Part shown: positions 43,820 through 52,773 of the stretch, in pieces
Layout of the letters: each line of letters starts with the position of its first letter
Position numbering within the stretch: the stretch's first letter is position 1
Assembly (NCBI GenBank): GCA_005046945.1
Contig: SUSS01000005.1
Span: 1-64,000, forward strand
Length of the DNA stretch: 64,000 nucleotides
Reading direction: 5' to 3'
Origin: Tissierella creatinini
GTDB taxonomy: Bacteria > Bacillota > Clostridia > Tissierellales > Tissierellaceae
Notes under the pieces: generated by a model
Seen by the model: only the letters and a program-made list of their open reading frames with translations
Databases searched by the model: none
Told to the model about the DNA's origin: nothing
Translations under genes and position numbers: made by a program

Positions 43820-43856
43820 AAAAGGCAATTTATTCCAATAAGGATAAATTGCCTTT
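43820..43856 (+). terminator. Intrinsic terminator of mgtE
   Basis: AAAAAGGCAATTTAT pairs with ATAAATTGCCTTTT. It can work in both directions. A partial copy lies near 45292. Confidence 0.8.
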
Positions 43857-44040
43857 TATAATAGATATAAATAATCTATTAGGGTCACTAGATATAATAT
43901 CACTTATTTGGTATTGTATGGTAATATTAATATTAGAATTGAATTTCTCTTTTAAAGTAGTTGTTTTAACTACAGCATTAAAGGTTTTAAATTGATTAAA
44001 AGGATGTGATTTTATCAATATTCAGAGAAATACAGTAATT

Positions 44041-45222
44041 ATGAGGAAATACCTAGTGATTCTGGTTTTAATATTAGCATTATTTTTAGCAGGGTGTAAA
44101 AGCTATAAATCAGATTTATTTAAAACATTCAACAAATACTTAAAATACTCTTTGGGTGATTTTAAATCTGATAAAAGAATTGCGTCTGGTCCTTTTAACC
44201 CTCCTTTTGGTAGTAGCGACAGATATACTGAGTGGACTTTAAAATATGAAGATGATAATGGTAAAGACAAAACATTTGTGTTCAATAATGCTTATGAGAA
44301 TATAAGCAAGAATCATAAAATGGGCATTGAAGTATATAGACAAGCAAATAATGACTGTTCTGATGAAATAGGTGAAAATATTTGCAGTAAATATTTTGAT
44401 TATATATCGGATGAAAAGAAGATTCCAATTGAAGACTTACCAGCTACTTATATACTTGTAAATGGTGAGAATATCATTGGATTTAGTGCTTCATTTTATG
44501 AAGATTGTATAGATAATGAACATGGTTTAAAGCTAAGCAGTATTACAGCAAATGAGTTGAAAGATAAATGGAAAGGTAAATTTAATATATTAATTATTAC
44601 AGGTGAAGCTGAGGAAGAAGAACTAAAAGCTATTTTAGCTAAAACAAAGTCTTTATTAAAAGATTTTTCAAAGTATTTAAATTTAGACACTGCCACTGCA
44701 TCTATTAGGTATTCTTCATATATCGCAGACATACTGTATAATGTAACTTATGACAATAATAAGTCAACTTATAATATAGAAGATGTCAGGGAAGAACGTG
44801 CTAAAAGCAAAGGTGAAAACAAAACGCCTCTTAAATCTAATAAGTATATAGATGGACATAAAGAGAAGATTAAAACATACATAGTAAACAATAAAAAATT
44901 AGTATGGCTAGATCCTGCTAAATACGATATAGAGACAAAAATGTATTATCTAGGCTTGTATATTAACTTACTGAAAGCACTGGGTATAGAAATAGAAGAA
45001 GATAGGGCGTTTAACTATAGGTGGCAAATAGGTGATGATATTTTTGAGGAATATTATAAATATCCCAGAAAAATATTAAAGAATAATTTGGAGATAGCAT
45101 ATCCTAAACAAGTTTTTCAGGGTCGTGGATATGGGCTTAATGTAAAAGAATTTGAATTAATAAGCAATACTACAGTAGTAATTGATGAAAAGAACGAGAC
45201 TGTTATTATTAATAAAAATTAA
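44041..45222 (+). CDS. Unknown lipoprotein, 393 aa
   Basis: The signal peptide MRKYLVILVLILALFLAGC has a clear lipobox (LAGC, Cys19), so the protein is anchored outside the membrane. The mature part is Lys/Asp/Asn-rich and soluble, with FGSSDRYTEWTLKYEDDNGK, and YRWQIGDDIFEEYYKYPR near the end. No family recognised. The ribosome site is weak (CAGAGAAA). It stands alone. Confidence 0.65.
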   Translation: MRKYLVILVLILALFLAGCKSYKSDLFKTFNKYLKYSLGDFKSDKRIASGPFNPPFGSSDRYTEWTLKYEDDNGKDKTFVFNNAYENISKNHKMGIEVYRQANNDCSDEIGENICSKYFDYISDEKKIPIEDLPATYILVNGENIIGFSASFYEDCIDNEHGLKLSSITANELKDKWKGKFNILIITGEAEEEELKAILAKTKSLLKDFSKYLNLDTATASIRYSSYIADILYNVTYDNNKSTYNIEDVREERAKSKGENKTPLKSNKYIDGHKEKIKTYIVNNKKLVWLDPAKYDIETKMYYLGLYINLLKALGIEIEEDRAFNYRWQIGDDIFEEYYKYPRKILKNNLEIAYPKQVFQGRGYGLNVKEFELISNTTVVIDEKNETVIINKN

Positions 45223-45246
45223 ACTAAATAGTTTAAGAGAGGCGAC

Positions 45247-45290
45247 TAGTGCCTGGCCGCACCGGAGGTTTCCCAGGCACCTAAGTTTAG
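45247..45290 (-). repeat. Palindromic repeat family A, long form, reversed plus head
   Basis: AGTGCCTGGCCGCACCGGAG followed by GTTTCCCAGGCACCTAAGTT: the long palindrome with both arms intact, ending in the usual CCTAAGTT. Confidence 0.75.
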
Positions 45291-45410
45291 GAAAAAGTAA
45301 ATTTATTCCAATAAGGATAAATGTCCGTCATAAACAATAATTTCAATTTATATGATAGACAAATCATGATATAATATGGATATATAAATAGGGCGGAAAG
45401 AGGTGCTAAC

Positions 45411-45695
45411 ATGGAATCAAATATTAGGCCATCAGCAGATTTAAGAAATAAATATAATGAAATATCTAAACAGTGCAGGGAAACTAGAGAGGCTGTTATT
45501 ATTACTGTAAATGGTCGTGGTGATACTGCTGTTCTTGGATTACAGGATTACAAGCAAATGAAAGCTGAATTAGAATTGCTTCGAACTCTTGCAGAAGCGG
45601 AAGATGATGTGCAAAATGAGAGAGTGAGTTCCATGCAGGAATCAATTGATAGTCTTCGTGAATCTCTAGTAAATAGGAAAAATGAAAATGTATAA
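45411..45695 (+). CDS. Phd/YefM-type antitoxin
   Basis: A 94-aa protein: IRPSADLRNKYNEISKQCRE, then VIITVNGRGDTAVLGLQDYKQM, which is the Phd/YefM DNA-binding domain with the usual N-G-x-G-D-x-A-V-L. The C-terminal tail is acidic and probably disordered until it binds toxin. AAAGAGGTG precedes the ATG. It overlaps the ParE-like toxin gene. Confidence 0.85.
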   Translation: MESNIRPSADLRNKYNEISKQCRETREAVIITVNGRGDTAVLGLQDYKQMKAELELLRTLAEAEDDVQNERVSSMQESIDSLRESLVNRKNENV

Positions 45696-45996
45696 AATTA
45701 TGAGAACAGACAAAGCAGAAGATCAACTGAGAGATATAATATATTATATTGCAGATGATTCAGGTAGCGTTGATATTGCACTCAAATATTTGGATAAAAT
45801 AGAAGAATCCATCAATCGTTTAAAAGAGTTTCCTAACTTAGGAAACATACCTAGATATTCTATTTTAAAAAAACAAGGATATAGAGTAGTGATTGTAGAA
45901 AAACATCTTATATTCTATAAAGTAAATGAGGAAAATAAAACAGTTATTATATATGCTATAGTTGATGGAAGAAGAGAATATCAAAACTTAATATAA
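45688..45996 (+). CDS. ParE/RelE-type toxin
   Basis: ATG 45688 has AGGA 9 bases upstream; an ATG at 45682 is closer than usual. The 102-aa protein has AEDQLRDIIYYIADDSGSVD, LKEFPNLGNIPRY and YRVVIVEKHLIFYKV, then VIIYAIVDGRREYQNLI. That is the ParE/RelE fold with the conserved R-V-x-x-x-x-x-L-I-F-Y-x-V and terminal R-R. It overlaps the antitoxin by 8 bases. ParE members poison gyrase and RelE members cut mRNA; which applies is not clear. Confidence 0.85.
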   Translation: MYKIMRTDKAEDQLRDIIYYIADDSGSVDIALKYLDKIEESINRLKEFPNLGNIPRYSILKKQGYRVVIVEKHLIFYKVNEENKTVIIYAIVDGRREYQNLI

Positions 45997-46044
45997 TAGG
46001 CTCTATTGCAATTTAATTAGCTTTAGGGCTTTTTTATGTTTACA

Positions 46045-46103
46045 GCTGACAGTGTCTAGCACCTAAGTTTGGCACCTAAGTTAACAATTTATTGAATATT
46101 CTG
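46045..46103 (+). repeat. Palindromic repeat family A, double head
   Basis: GACAGTGTCTAGCACCTAAG and GGCACCTAAGTTAAC then AATTTATTGAATATTCTG. Two overlapping head copies with one tail. Confidence 0.65.
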
Positions 46104-46156
46104 AATAAGGGCTGTAATTAGGACAAGTAGTTTAGTTAGTGCAGATTCTGGTGTAC

Positions 46157-46933
46157 CTAAGATCCAGCTCCACAATTTCCTAACGGATTAAATCGACCTG
46201 CAACGATAGGGCTATCGTTGCATTTGTTATATGTGCGCCCATGCTGGGCACACATAACTTGTTCATCTAATCCGCTGGTTAAAACTTTTTGAATTTCTAC
46301 TGTTGGATGGTGAAAAGGTGCATCTATTCCAAACATTATTCTATCTTTACCTACTTCAACATATGCTTGCCTAATCTTAGTACCCATAGGCATGCCTGAC
46401 ATTTCAAGATAGATATTAGGATAACGAACTGCCATTTTTATACTTGCATCTATATAAACTCCATGGCCATGACCCATATGAATCATTACAACTTTGACTT
46501 TTGGAAAACGCTCAGCCAATAAACCTATAGACCAAGGCAATGAATATGGTGGATGCCCACAATGAATAAATACTGGTAATCCTAGGTCTTCAGCAGCTTG
46601 CATAACAGGGTCAAGCTCTTCAGCGTCAGCAACATATGCATGCATAAGTGGATGCAATTTTATTCCACAGAATCCCTTTTCTGTAATGTAATGATGTATC
46701 TTTTCAACTACATTTTCTTCGTAAGGATTTACAAATGCTATGGGAAGAATTTTCTCTGGGTGCTTTTTAAAAGCTTCATATACATTATCATTATCGTTAG
46801 TGCCACTACCACAAAGAATAGTTTTTTCTATCTCATATTCATTCATCTGTTTAACCAGGCCTTCAACATCTATTGAAACATCAGCCCAGCCACCAAAATT
46901 TCCAATATGAGAGTGTGCATAAATTTTTTTCAT
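46157..46933 (-). CDS. Amidohydrolase family protein
   Basis: A 258-aa TIM-barrel amidohydrolase_2 protein. Metal motif HSHIG at residues 7-11 (in the place of H-x-H), GIKLHPLMHAYV, FIHCGHPPYS, MIHMGHGHG and FGIDAPFHHPTVE with the catalytic Asp. It probably hydrolyses or decarboxylates a small ring substrate. The last 35 residues after ILTSGLDEQ are unlike the family's usual helical end and finish GNCGAGS next to repeat DNA, so the C-terminus may be replaced. GGAGG lies before the ATG. Confidence 0.75.
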   Translation of the reverse strand: MKKIYAHSHIGNFGGWADVSIDVEGLVKQMNEYEIEKTILCGSGTNDNDNVYEAFKKHPEKILPIAFVNPYEENVVEKIHHYITEKGFCGIKLHPLMHAYVADAEELDPVMQAAEDLGLPVFIHCGHPPYSLPWSIGLLAERFPKVKVVMIHMGHGHGVYIDASIKMAVRYPNIYLEMSGMPMGTKIRQAYVEVGKDRIMFGIDAPFHHPTVEIQKVLTSGLDEQVMCAQHGRTYNKCNDSPIVAGRFNPLGNCGAGS

Positions 46934-46954
46934 ATTATACCTCCTTGAATTTTT

Positions 46955-47239
46955 TCATTCTGTTGGATGATAAAGACCCATAACCAATTTGATAAAAAAT
47001 GTTGGTAGAACCCAATGCATATAGCCCCCTAGAAAGTCTGCTATAGCCGCTCCAATACCACCAGCCAAAGCACCTTTTTTTCTCCCTAGAATCAACACCG
47101 ATATGAATATCATACAATCTCCTAAATGAGTATATCCTGCTAGAGTAGGTATTTTGAATAAATATGTAGCTACAAATATTAATGAGCTCATTATTGCTAC
47201 CTTTGTTATATCTTTTGTCTTTATCTTTAGATTTTTCAT
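46955..47239 (-). pseudogene. ECF transporter S-component, truncated
   Basis: ATG 47239 has GGAGGG upstream. The 94-aa frame reads MKNLKIKTKDITKVAIMSSL, then FKIPTLAGYTHLGDCMIFIS, GALAGGIGAAIADFLGGY and TFFIKLVMGL, which is the first half of a vitamin ECF S-component (family length 160-190). It stops at once with YHPTE, losing the last helices, 22 bases before the amidohydrolase gene. Probably a deletion that joined the two genes. Confidence 0.65.
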
Positions 47240-47264
47240 ATGTGTATCCCTCCACTTTTGTACT

Positions 47265-47336
47265 GTATTGGCATTATATACAACTGTATGCATAAAATAA
47301 TAACACGTTGTATATAATAAATCAATTGTATGTATA
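47265..47336 (-). promoter_or_regulatory. Operator-like repeats upstream of the S-component/amidohydrolase unit
   Basis: The motif ATACAA-n-TGTATG occurs in several orientations: ATATACAACTGTATGCATA, GTTGTATATAATA and CAATTGTATGTATAAG. Overlapping TGTAT/ATACA half-sites suggest a GntR-like operator overlying the promoter. The rest of 47337-47524 shows nothing. Confidence 0.5.
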
Positions 47337-47524
47337 AGATGTTTTTAAATCATTTATTGAAACCTTTACTTTTATAATTAGTAACAAAAGTATATATTTT
47401 GATTTTATTTCATATGCACTTTTTATGGGTAAATATTACATATACATAACCACTGGAGAAAAAGAAGAGGAAATTTAACAAAATTCATAAATTTATAGAA
47501 GGATTAATATGAAAAATGAAATAG

Positions 47525-47552
47525 AGCAGGCAGTCCCAGGTACCTAAGTTAA
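47525..47552 (+). repeat. Palindromic repeat family A, variant
   Basis: GGCAGTCCCAGGTACCTAAG then TTAATTTT: a degenerate head. Confidence 0.55.
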
Positions 47553-47648
47553 TTTTTTTTGAACTCTTAGATGATTTTCAGAAACCTTAGGAAATATAGA
47601 ACTTGCTTAATACCTTTTGTTATTAATGGTTGAAAGGTGGTGTTACTT

Positions 47649-48549
47649 ATGGCAATTCAGATTTTTGTAATTATTATTGGGTTGATATTATGTTACTTGG
47701 CTGTAGTAATTTTCAGTCCGTTTTTATCAATTGAAGCTGAGGTTATCAACAAGGGACATAAAGATAAAATGACTCCAATATGCCGCCAAAGCATCAATAT
47801 TCCAATAGATGATACATTTATCAGCGGGTGGCTATATCTGCCGGAAGACATAGTAAAACCGGTCTTATGCGTAATTCTTAGTAACGGATTTTGCGGAACA
47901 AAAGATGCTGTTTTAGAAGATTATGCCCTTGAATTTGTAACTATTGGTGAGGCTGCTATTACTTATGATTATCGTTATTTTGGAGAAAGCGGCAGGAAGA
48001 TATGGAATAATTATTGCTGCAGAAGATGAGAAAATCGCAGGGGTCATATCCCAGTGTCCCAGTCTGGACCATGGCAAGGATGATAAGTTAATTTTTCAAA
48101 GAGAGGGCATAGGTTATTTTCTTAAACTCTTCATGCATGCTCAGAGGGATAAAGGGTGTTCCAGGTTTGGATTATCTAGTCACTTCATCCCTGCAGTTGG
48201 CAAGCCTGGCTCATTTGCTCTGTTTAATGCGCCAGGAGCATTTGAGGGTTACCAAAGCTTGATGTTAGAATCAGAGCATTTCATCAATAAAATTTGTGGC
48301 AGGAGTATGCTCATGCTGCAAGGACCAGATGTTTCCAAGGTTGCTAAGAATGTCAAATGCCCAGTACTGATTCTGGTATGTGAGAAAGATACTACAGTTT
48401 CTCCGGATTCTTATAAGAAAGTAGCAGAAATCCTGGGAGAAAAAGCAACTGTAATAAAATACCCGATTGGTCATTTTGATATATACAGGGGAGAGTTTTT
48501 TCGTAAGGCTATTGACGAACAACTGAGTTTTTTGAAACGAGTACTATAA
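47649..48549 (+). pseudogene. Alpha/beta hydrolase with internal deletion and frameshift
   Basis: ATG 47649 (AAAGGTGG upstream). The first frame has an N-terminal transmembrane helix, INIPIDDTFISGWLYLPED, ILSNGFCGTKD and YDYRYFGESG, then stops at 48027. Homology resumes in another frame at about 47990 with YGIIIAAEDEKIAGVISQCPS and runs to VLILVCEKDTTVSP and the C-terminal His region GHFDIYRGEFF. The roughly 50 codons with the nucleophile (G-x-S-x-G) are gone. Non-functional. Confidence 0.75.
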
Positions 48550-48569
48550 TGATGGGATGGAGGCTTACT

Positions 48570-48601
48570 GTGCCTGGGAAAGCTCCGGCGCGGCTGGGCA
48601 C
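48570..48601 (+). repeat. Palindromic repeat family A, long form
   Basis: GTGCCTGGGAAAGCTCCGGC then GCGGCTGGGCAC: both arms complete. It abuts the GNAT relic. Confidence 0.8.
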
Positions 48602-48757
48602 AATTCCCTAAGGGCAGGAATAAATTTTGCCAAGGATCACTCATATAATAGAGCTATTCTATCTGTAAATGCTGATAATGAAAAAGCTACATCTTCACAT
48701 ATTCAAGAAGAATTTAAAGAGGTCGAATCGGTAGTATTTTTGTATTATGGCATTTAA
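48602..48757 (+). pseudogene. GNAT acetyltransferase C-terminal relic
   Basis: The frame reads RAGINFAKDHSYNRAILSVN, ADNEKATSSHIQEEFKEVES and ends LYYGI. A-x-x-F-A-x-D-x-x-Y-x-R-x-x-L-S-V-x-A-x-N-x-x-A and EEFKEVE fit the end of a GNAT fold. The acetyl-CoA-binding part is replaced by the repeat upstream. Confidence 0.55.
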
Positions 48758-48761
48758 CTTG

Positions 48762-48795
48762 AACCCCTACATGAGTGATCATGTAGGGGTTTTTA
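48762..48795. terminator. Bidirectional terminator
   Basis: AACCCCTACATGA pairs with TCATGTAGGGGTT, followed by TTT on the plus strand and preceded by AAG-type bases for the minus strand. It serves msrAB. Confidence 0.8.
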
Positions 48796-48801
48796 ACATA
48801 A

Positions 48802-49914
48802 CTATTCAAATAAATAAAGTAAATCTTCGTAGCCTTTAGCATCCATGTCTTCTTTTGGAATGAATAGCAATGATGCGCTGTTGATGCAATATCTTAATCC
48901 ACCTAATTCCCTAGGTCCATCATCAAATAGGTGTCCAAGGTGTGAATCGCTATTTTTTGCCCTTACTTCTGTCCGAATCATGCCAAATCCCATGTCTTTT
49001 TTCTCAATAATGATATCAGGATAAATTGGTTTAGTAAAACTAGGCCATCCGGTACCCGAATCATATTTGTCTATAGAAGAAAATAGGGGTTCACCAGAAG
49101 TAATATCTACATATATTCCAGCTTCATGGTTATCATAGTATTCGTTGTTAAATGCAGGTTCGGTGTCATTGTTTTGGGTAACATTGTATTGGAGCTCTGT
49201 TAGTTCTGACTTCAATTCTTCTTTAGATTTTACAGGGTATTTTGAATCCTTCTTTTGAGCTTCAATCAATTCTTCAAATTCCTTTGGTCCTATGTGGCAA
49301 TAACCGCTTGGATTTTTTACTAGATATTTTTGGTGATATTCTTCAGCAGGGTAGTAGTTCATCAACTCCATAGCTTCAACAGCTAAGGTCTCTGTATAGT
49401 TTTTTTGTAATTCTTTTAAAGAAAGTTCAACTATATCCTTGTCTGATTGATCTATATAATAGACTCCTGTACGATATTGAGTACCTACATCATTGCCTTG
49501 TCTATTTATTGATACAGGGTCGATTGCCATGTAAAAATACTCCAATATTTTTTCAAGTTCAACCCTATTCGGGTCATAAACAACCCTTACAGTCTCAGCA
49601 TGGCCTGTATCTTTTCTAATAACATCTTCATAAGATGGATTTTCAGTTTTTCCATTTGCATAACCGACATCTGTATGGATTACCCCATTAATTAAGCCTA
49701 GATATTTCTCTACACCCCAGAAACATCCTCCAGCCAGGTATATTACCCTATTGCCATTTAGATTTGAATCATTAAGGTAGGCTGATGTAGCTATATTTCC
49801 TAGTGAGCTAGGGTTTGATTCATTAACTGAAACATTATTCAAATTTGAAGCACAGGATACTAGGAAAATTGAAATTATTAGGGTAAATAATACATAGATA
49901 TATTTCTTTTTCAT
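48802..49914 (-). CDS. msrAB: Bifunctional methionine sulfoxide reductase MsrA-MsrB, lipoprotein
   Basis: ATG 49914 has GGAGGAG 7 bases upstream; the longer in-frame start is rejected. The 370-aa protein has a signal with lipobox LVSC, then MsrA ([12 protein letters not shown] with the catalytic Cys; YHQKYL) and MsrB ([33 protein letters not shown] with the catalytic Cys). It reduces both S and R methionine sulfoxide in exported proteins. The usual MsrB Zn Cys pairs are not seen. It is a single gene ending in a bidirectional hairpin. Confidence 0.92.
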   Translation of the reverse strand: MKKKYIYVLFTLIISIFLVSCASNLNNVSVNESNPSSLGNIATSAYLNDSNLNGNRVIYLAGGCFWGVEKYLGLINGVIHTDVGYANGKTENPSYEDVIRKDTGHAETVRVVYDPNRVELEKILEYFYMAIDPVSINRQGNDVGTQYRTGVYYIDQSDKDIVELSLKELQKNYTETLAVEAMELMNYYPAEEYHQKYLVKNPSGYCHIGPKEFEELIEAQKKDSKYPVKSKEELKSELTELQYNVTQNNDTEPAFNNEYYDNHEAGIYVDITSGEPLFSSIDKYDSGTGWPSFTKPIYPDIIIEKKDMGFGMIRTEVRAKNSDSHLGHLFDDGPRELGGLRYCINSASLLFIPKEDMDAKGYEDLLYLFE

Positions 49915-50069
49915 AATATACTCCTCCATTATTGGTTGCAAAAGTAAAAATAACTACTATGTATTAATTATATTTTATCACAGATTAGTTTACATAACTA
50001 TATGTTGAGGAAGCTTGTAGCATCATTATTTTCACCCAAAACTCTGGTTTAAAATCAAGAAGTTAGAGA

Positions 50070-50240
50070 GCTAAGGCTCCTAAGCTTAATCCTTCAAGAG
50101 CTTTGATTAAGGGTGTGGTTTGTGGTGTTCGGGTAGAAGATATCGAAGAATCACTTATGCAGGAAAGTCGCTACTTAGATAAGCTAATCGATGAGTTAGC
50201 AAAGGGAAAAGCCATAGAAAAGATTTTACGGAAATCATAA
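50070..50240 (+). pseudogene. DUF2200 C-terminal duplicate
   Basis: 57 codons reading [20 protein letters not shown] to EKILRKS match 41839-42009 of the intact DUF2200 gene with few changes. No start or N-terminal half. Confidence 0.8.
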
Positions 50241-50252
50241 GTCCTACTATTT

Positions 50253-50441
50253 ATGGCTGTATTAGGAAATTTCTATAATAAGGTGGGTATTGGGTATAAA
50301 GAAAAAATAGATGAGTTTATTGAAGCGTATCATTTGGAAATGGGTAAGAGTATTACCGAGATTGGCGAAGAAAAAATAATAAAGGTAATTGATGACTTTA
50401 ATGATATTGTAAAGACAGTATACTTAAATTTTTTCACATAA
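50253..50441 (+). pseudogene. C-terminal duplicate of the 61374 protein
   Basis: MAVLGNFYNKVGIGYKEKID to IIKVIDDFNDIVKTV matches the last 60 residues of the gene at 61374. It then runs past the native stop into YLNFFT. It follows the DUF2200 relic, as in the presumed ancestral pair. Confidence 0.8.
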
Positions 50442-50445
50442 AAAA

Positions 50446-50502
50446 ATACCTCCAAGTAGATTATCTAATTTTAATTAATTAGACTGTCTACTATGGAAGT
50501 AT
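50446..50502 (-). terminator. Long imperfect hairpin terminator
   Basis: AATACCTCCAAGTAGA pairs with TCTACTATGGAAGTATT around a large AT-rich loop. On the minus strand it is followed by seven T residues, after the gene at 50530. Confidence 0.65.
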
Positions 50503-50529
50503 TATATCAAGCTAGAGCATCTTTCTCTG

Positions 50530-51216
50530 TCATATAACCAAATCTTTAGAGAATTTCTTGAAGTTTAACATCAGCATGGTGACAAATACTACCCAAGGAA
50601 TAAGGGATAAGAAAGAAAAAATCATGCCTAACATTCCTGCAGATGATGGTATAATCATAAAAAATCCAGAAGCTAACCCACATAAGCCAACCGACTTTTT
50701 AAATTTAGGACTTTTGAATATAGCATAGGCAAACAGTAATAGGCAAATAGTACTTAATACATAGTATGTATTGAAGGATGTTCCTGAATAACCAGCCATT
50801 AAAGTTTCACCTGCTGCTAAATATATTATTTGTTGTTCAGGTAAGGCCTGAAGATATTTATTGCTTAAGGTTAGCATCTCAAAAGTAGGATTGGATGGGT
50901 AATAGCAGGCAATACCAATCAAACCAATTATGAATGCTATAAGGATTGTTGCAGGCTTTTCCCAATATAATGTGATAAAAAGGGCGAGGTAGATAATAAC
51001 AAGAATCAAGTTGTTAAATAGGTAAAGAAAATCTAAACTTAATAACCCTAGGAAAGGATTTTTCTGGAATAGCTCAAAGAATCCTTTTACCGTATCTGGT
51101 GGGGGTGCAGCTACAAAGATAATAATTTGTAACGGAATAAGAATTAACATTAATAAAGATAAATACTGTGCTGTTCGATAAAGGGATTTGAAGTTAGCCT
51201 TAAAACCTTGAGTCAC
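50530..51216 (-). CDS. DUF4386-like membrane protein
   Basis: A 228-aa protein with six hydrophobic helices (for example LSLLMLILIPLQIIIFVAA, NNLILVIIYLALFITLYW, ATILIAFIIGLIGIACYY). The general plan and the P-x-N-P-T-F-E-M loop resemble DUF4386 proteins, which have no known function. AAGGAGG precedes the start. Single gene. Confidence 0.65.
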   Translation of the reverse strand: MTQGFKANFKSLYRTAQYLSLLMLILIPLQIIIFVAAPPPDTVKGFFELFQKNPFLGLLSLDFLYLFNNLILVIIYLALFITLYWEKPATILIAFIIGLIGIACYYPSNPTFEMLTLSNKYLQALPEQQIIYLAAGETLMAGYSGTSFNTYYVLSTICLLLFAYAIFKSPKFKKSVGLCGLASGFFMIIPSSAGMLGMIFSFLSLIPWVVFVTMLMLNFKKFSKDLVI

Positions 51217-51382
51217 TAAAAAAACCTCCTTATATTAAGCAAATCCATTTTGTTGTTATGGCAGGCAGATAAAATAACTTAAAAATCAAACGGTTCTTTG
51301 ATATGATATTTAAATATTATACCCTAATTTAGGGGTAATAAAAAATTATGGTTGTTAATTTAAAAATTGGGGGTAGAGAAAT

Positions 51383-51931
51383 TTGAAGCTGTTTTTTATT
51401 TCAGATATTCATGGATCAATATATTATTTGAAGAAAGCATTGAAAAGGTTTGAGGAAGAAAAAGCAGATTATATAGTGATATTAGGGGATATTCTATATC
51501 ATGGTGCTAGAAATCCTTTGCCATTAGAATACAATCCAAAGGAAGTATTTGCCTTATTAAATAGTATTGGACATAAGATAATTGCAGTTAGGGGAAATTG
51601 TGATAGTGAAGTAGATGAAATGGTAGTAAATTTCCCAATTATGGCTACCTACTCAAATATTCTATATAACAATAGACGTGTTTTTATAACTCATGGACAT
51701 ATATATAATGAAACTAATATGCCTCCATTAGCTGATAGTGATATGTTAATCCAAGGACATACGCATATTCCAAGATTAGATAAAAAGGATAATGTTTATG
51801 TTGTTAATCCTGGCTCAATTACCTTACCAAAGGAAGATAATCCACATACCTTTGGAATATTGGAAGGGAGCTCATTCAAAATTAAAACTCTTGAAGGTGA
51901 GATATTTAAGGAAATCATTATAATAGGATGA
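51383..51931 (+). CDS. yfcE: Phosphodiesterase of the YfcE/MJ0936 family
   Basis: TTG start with GGGGGT upstream. The 182-aa metallophosphoesterase has FISDIHGS at residue 5, ILGDILYHGARN, VRGNCDSEVD, FITHGHIYN and QGHTHIPRL, all metal ligands in order. YfcE-type enzymes hydrolyse phosphodiesters with Mn2+; the natural substrate is not known. It lies 13 bases before the methyltransferase gene. Confidence 0.9.
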   Translation: MKLFFISDIHGSIYYLKKALKRFEEEKADYIVILGDILYHGARNPLPLEYNPKEVFALLNSIGHKIIAVRGNCDSEVDEMVVNFPIMATYSNILYNNRRVFITHGHIYNETNMPPLADSDMLIQGHTHIPRLDKKDNVYVVNPGSITLPKEDNPHTFGILEGSSFKIKTLEGEIFKEIIIIG

Positions 51932-51944
51932 GGAGGATAACAGA

Positions 51945-52661
51945 GTGAAAAAATATCCTAGAACAGAAAAATACGATAACAACTGGGTTAGTGACAACTG
52001 GATGGGACCTAATCCACTGTTGCTGCTTGAGGAATTGTGTGAACACATAGAATTGAAGCCAGGTATGAAGGTTCTTGATATGGGTTGCGGAAAGGGCATT
52101 ACTTCAGTATTTTTGGGGAAAGAATTTGGAGTAACAGTATTTGCCAATGATTTATGGATTAGTGCGACAGAGAACCTCAAACGCTTTGAGGATGCTGGCG
52201 TATCCGATTTGGTGTTTCCAATACATGCGGAAGCCCACGCTCTTCCTTATGCTGATGGATTCTTTGACGTTGCCATATCAATAGACAGCTACCAATATTA
52301 TGGAGCGGATGAAATGTATTTTCCCTGCACATACTCAAAGTTGGTGAAGACCGGTGGTCAATTGGGTATCGTTGTTCCGGGTTTGACGAGAGAATTTGAT
52401 AAAGGATATCCCGATACACTTAAAGAGTATTGGGAAGGTGAAATGTTCAGCTTTCATAGTAAGAATTGGTGGAGACATCTTTGGGAAAAGACCGGAATTG
52501 TAGAAATCACCGCTTGTTATGATATGGAAGGACCTAAAGAAATATGGAAACCATGGGCAGAATGGGCAAAGGATAATCTCGGTTTTAATGATGTGGAATT
52601 TTTGAATGCCGACACCAATAATGACATAGCGCTAATTGTTATGAGCGCTATTAAACTGTAA
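51945..52661 (+). CDS. Class I SAM-dependent methyltransferase
   Basis: GTG start with GAGGAGG upstream. The 238-aa protein has motif I VLDMGCGKGITSVFLGKEFG (about residues 45-64), ANDLW, then AEAHALPYADGFFDVAIS (motifs II/III) and LVKTGGQLGIVVPG. It resembles small-molecule methyltransferases of the cyclopropane-synthase-like class. G+C is slightly above its neighbours. Substrate unknown. Confidence 0.85.
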   Translation: MKKYPRTEKYDNNWVSDNWMGPNPLLLLEELCEHIELKPGMKVLDMGCGKGITSVFLGKEFGVTVFANDLWISATENLKRFEDAGVSDLVFPIHAEAHALPYADGFFDVAISIDSYQYYGADEMYFPCTYSKLVKTGGQLGIVVPGLTREFDKGYPDTLKEYWEGEMFSFHSKNWWRHLWEKTGIVEITACYDMEGPKEIWKPWAEWAKDNLGFNDVEFLNADTNNDIALIVMSAIKL

Positions 52662-52773
52662 CTATATTATTTGATTTGTAAGGATTAACGATCTGGTTGC
52701 AACTATTGTTACCCAGGTAGACTATTAGAGATAGCCCCGAGGGACCACATTACTAGGAAATGGAGTGTTAAGA

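Noticed and set aside
43830-44018. 62-aa minus-strand ORF between mgtE and the lipoprotein gene
   Set aside because: It begins in non-coding AT-rich DNA, overlaps the terminator and has no ribosome site.
47637-48549. Two separate hydrolase genes
   Set aside because: Both frames are parts of one alpha/beta hydrolase with the middle deleted.
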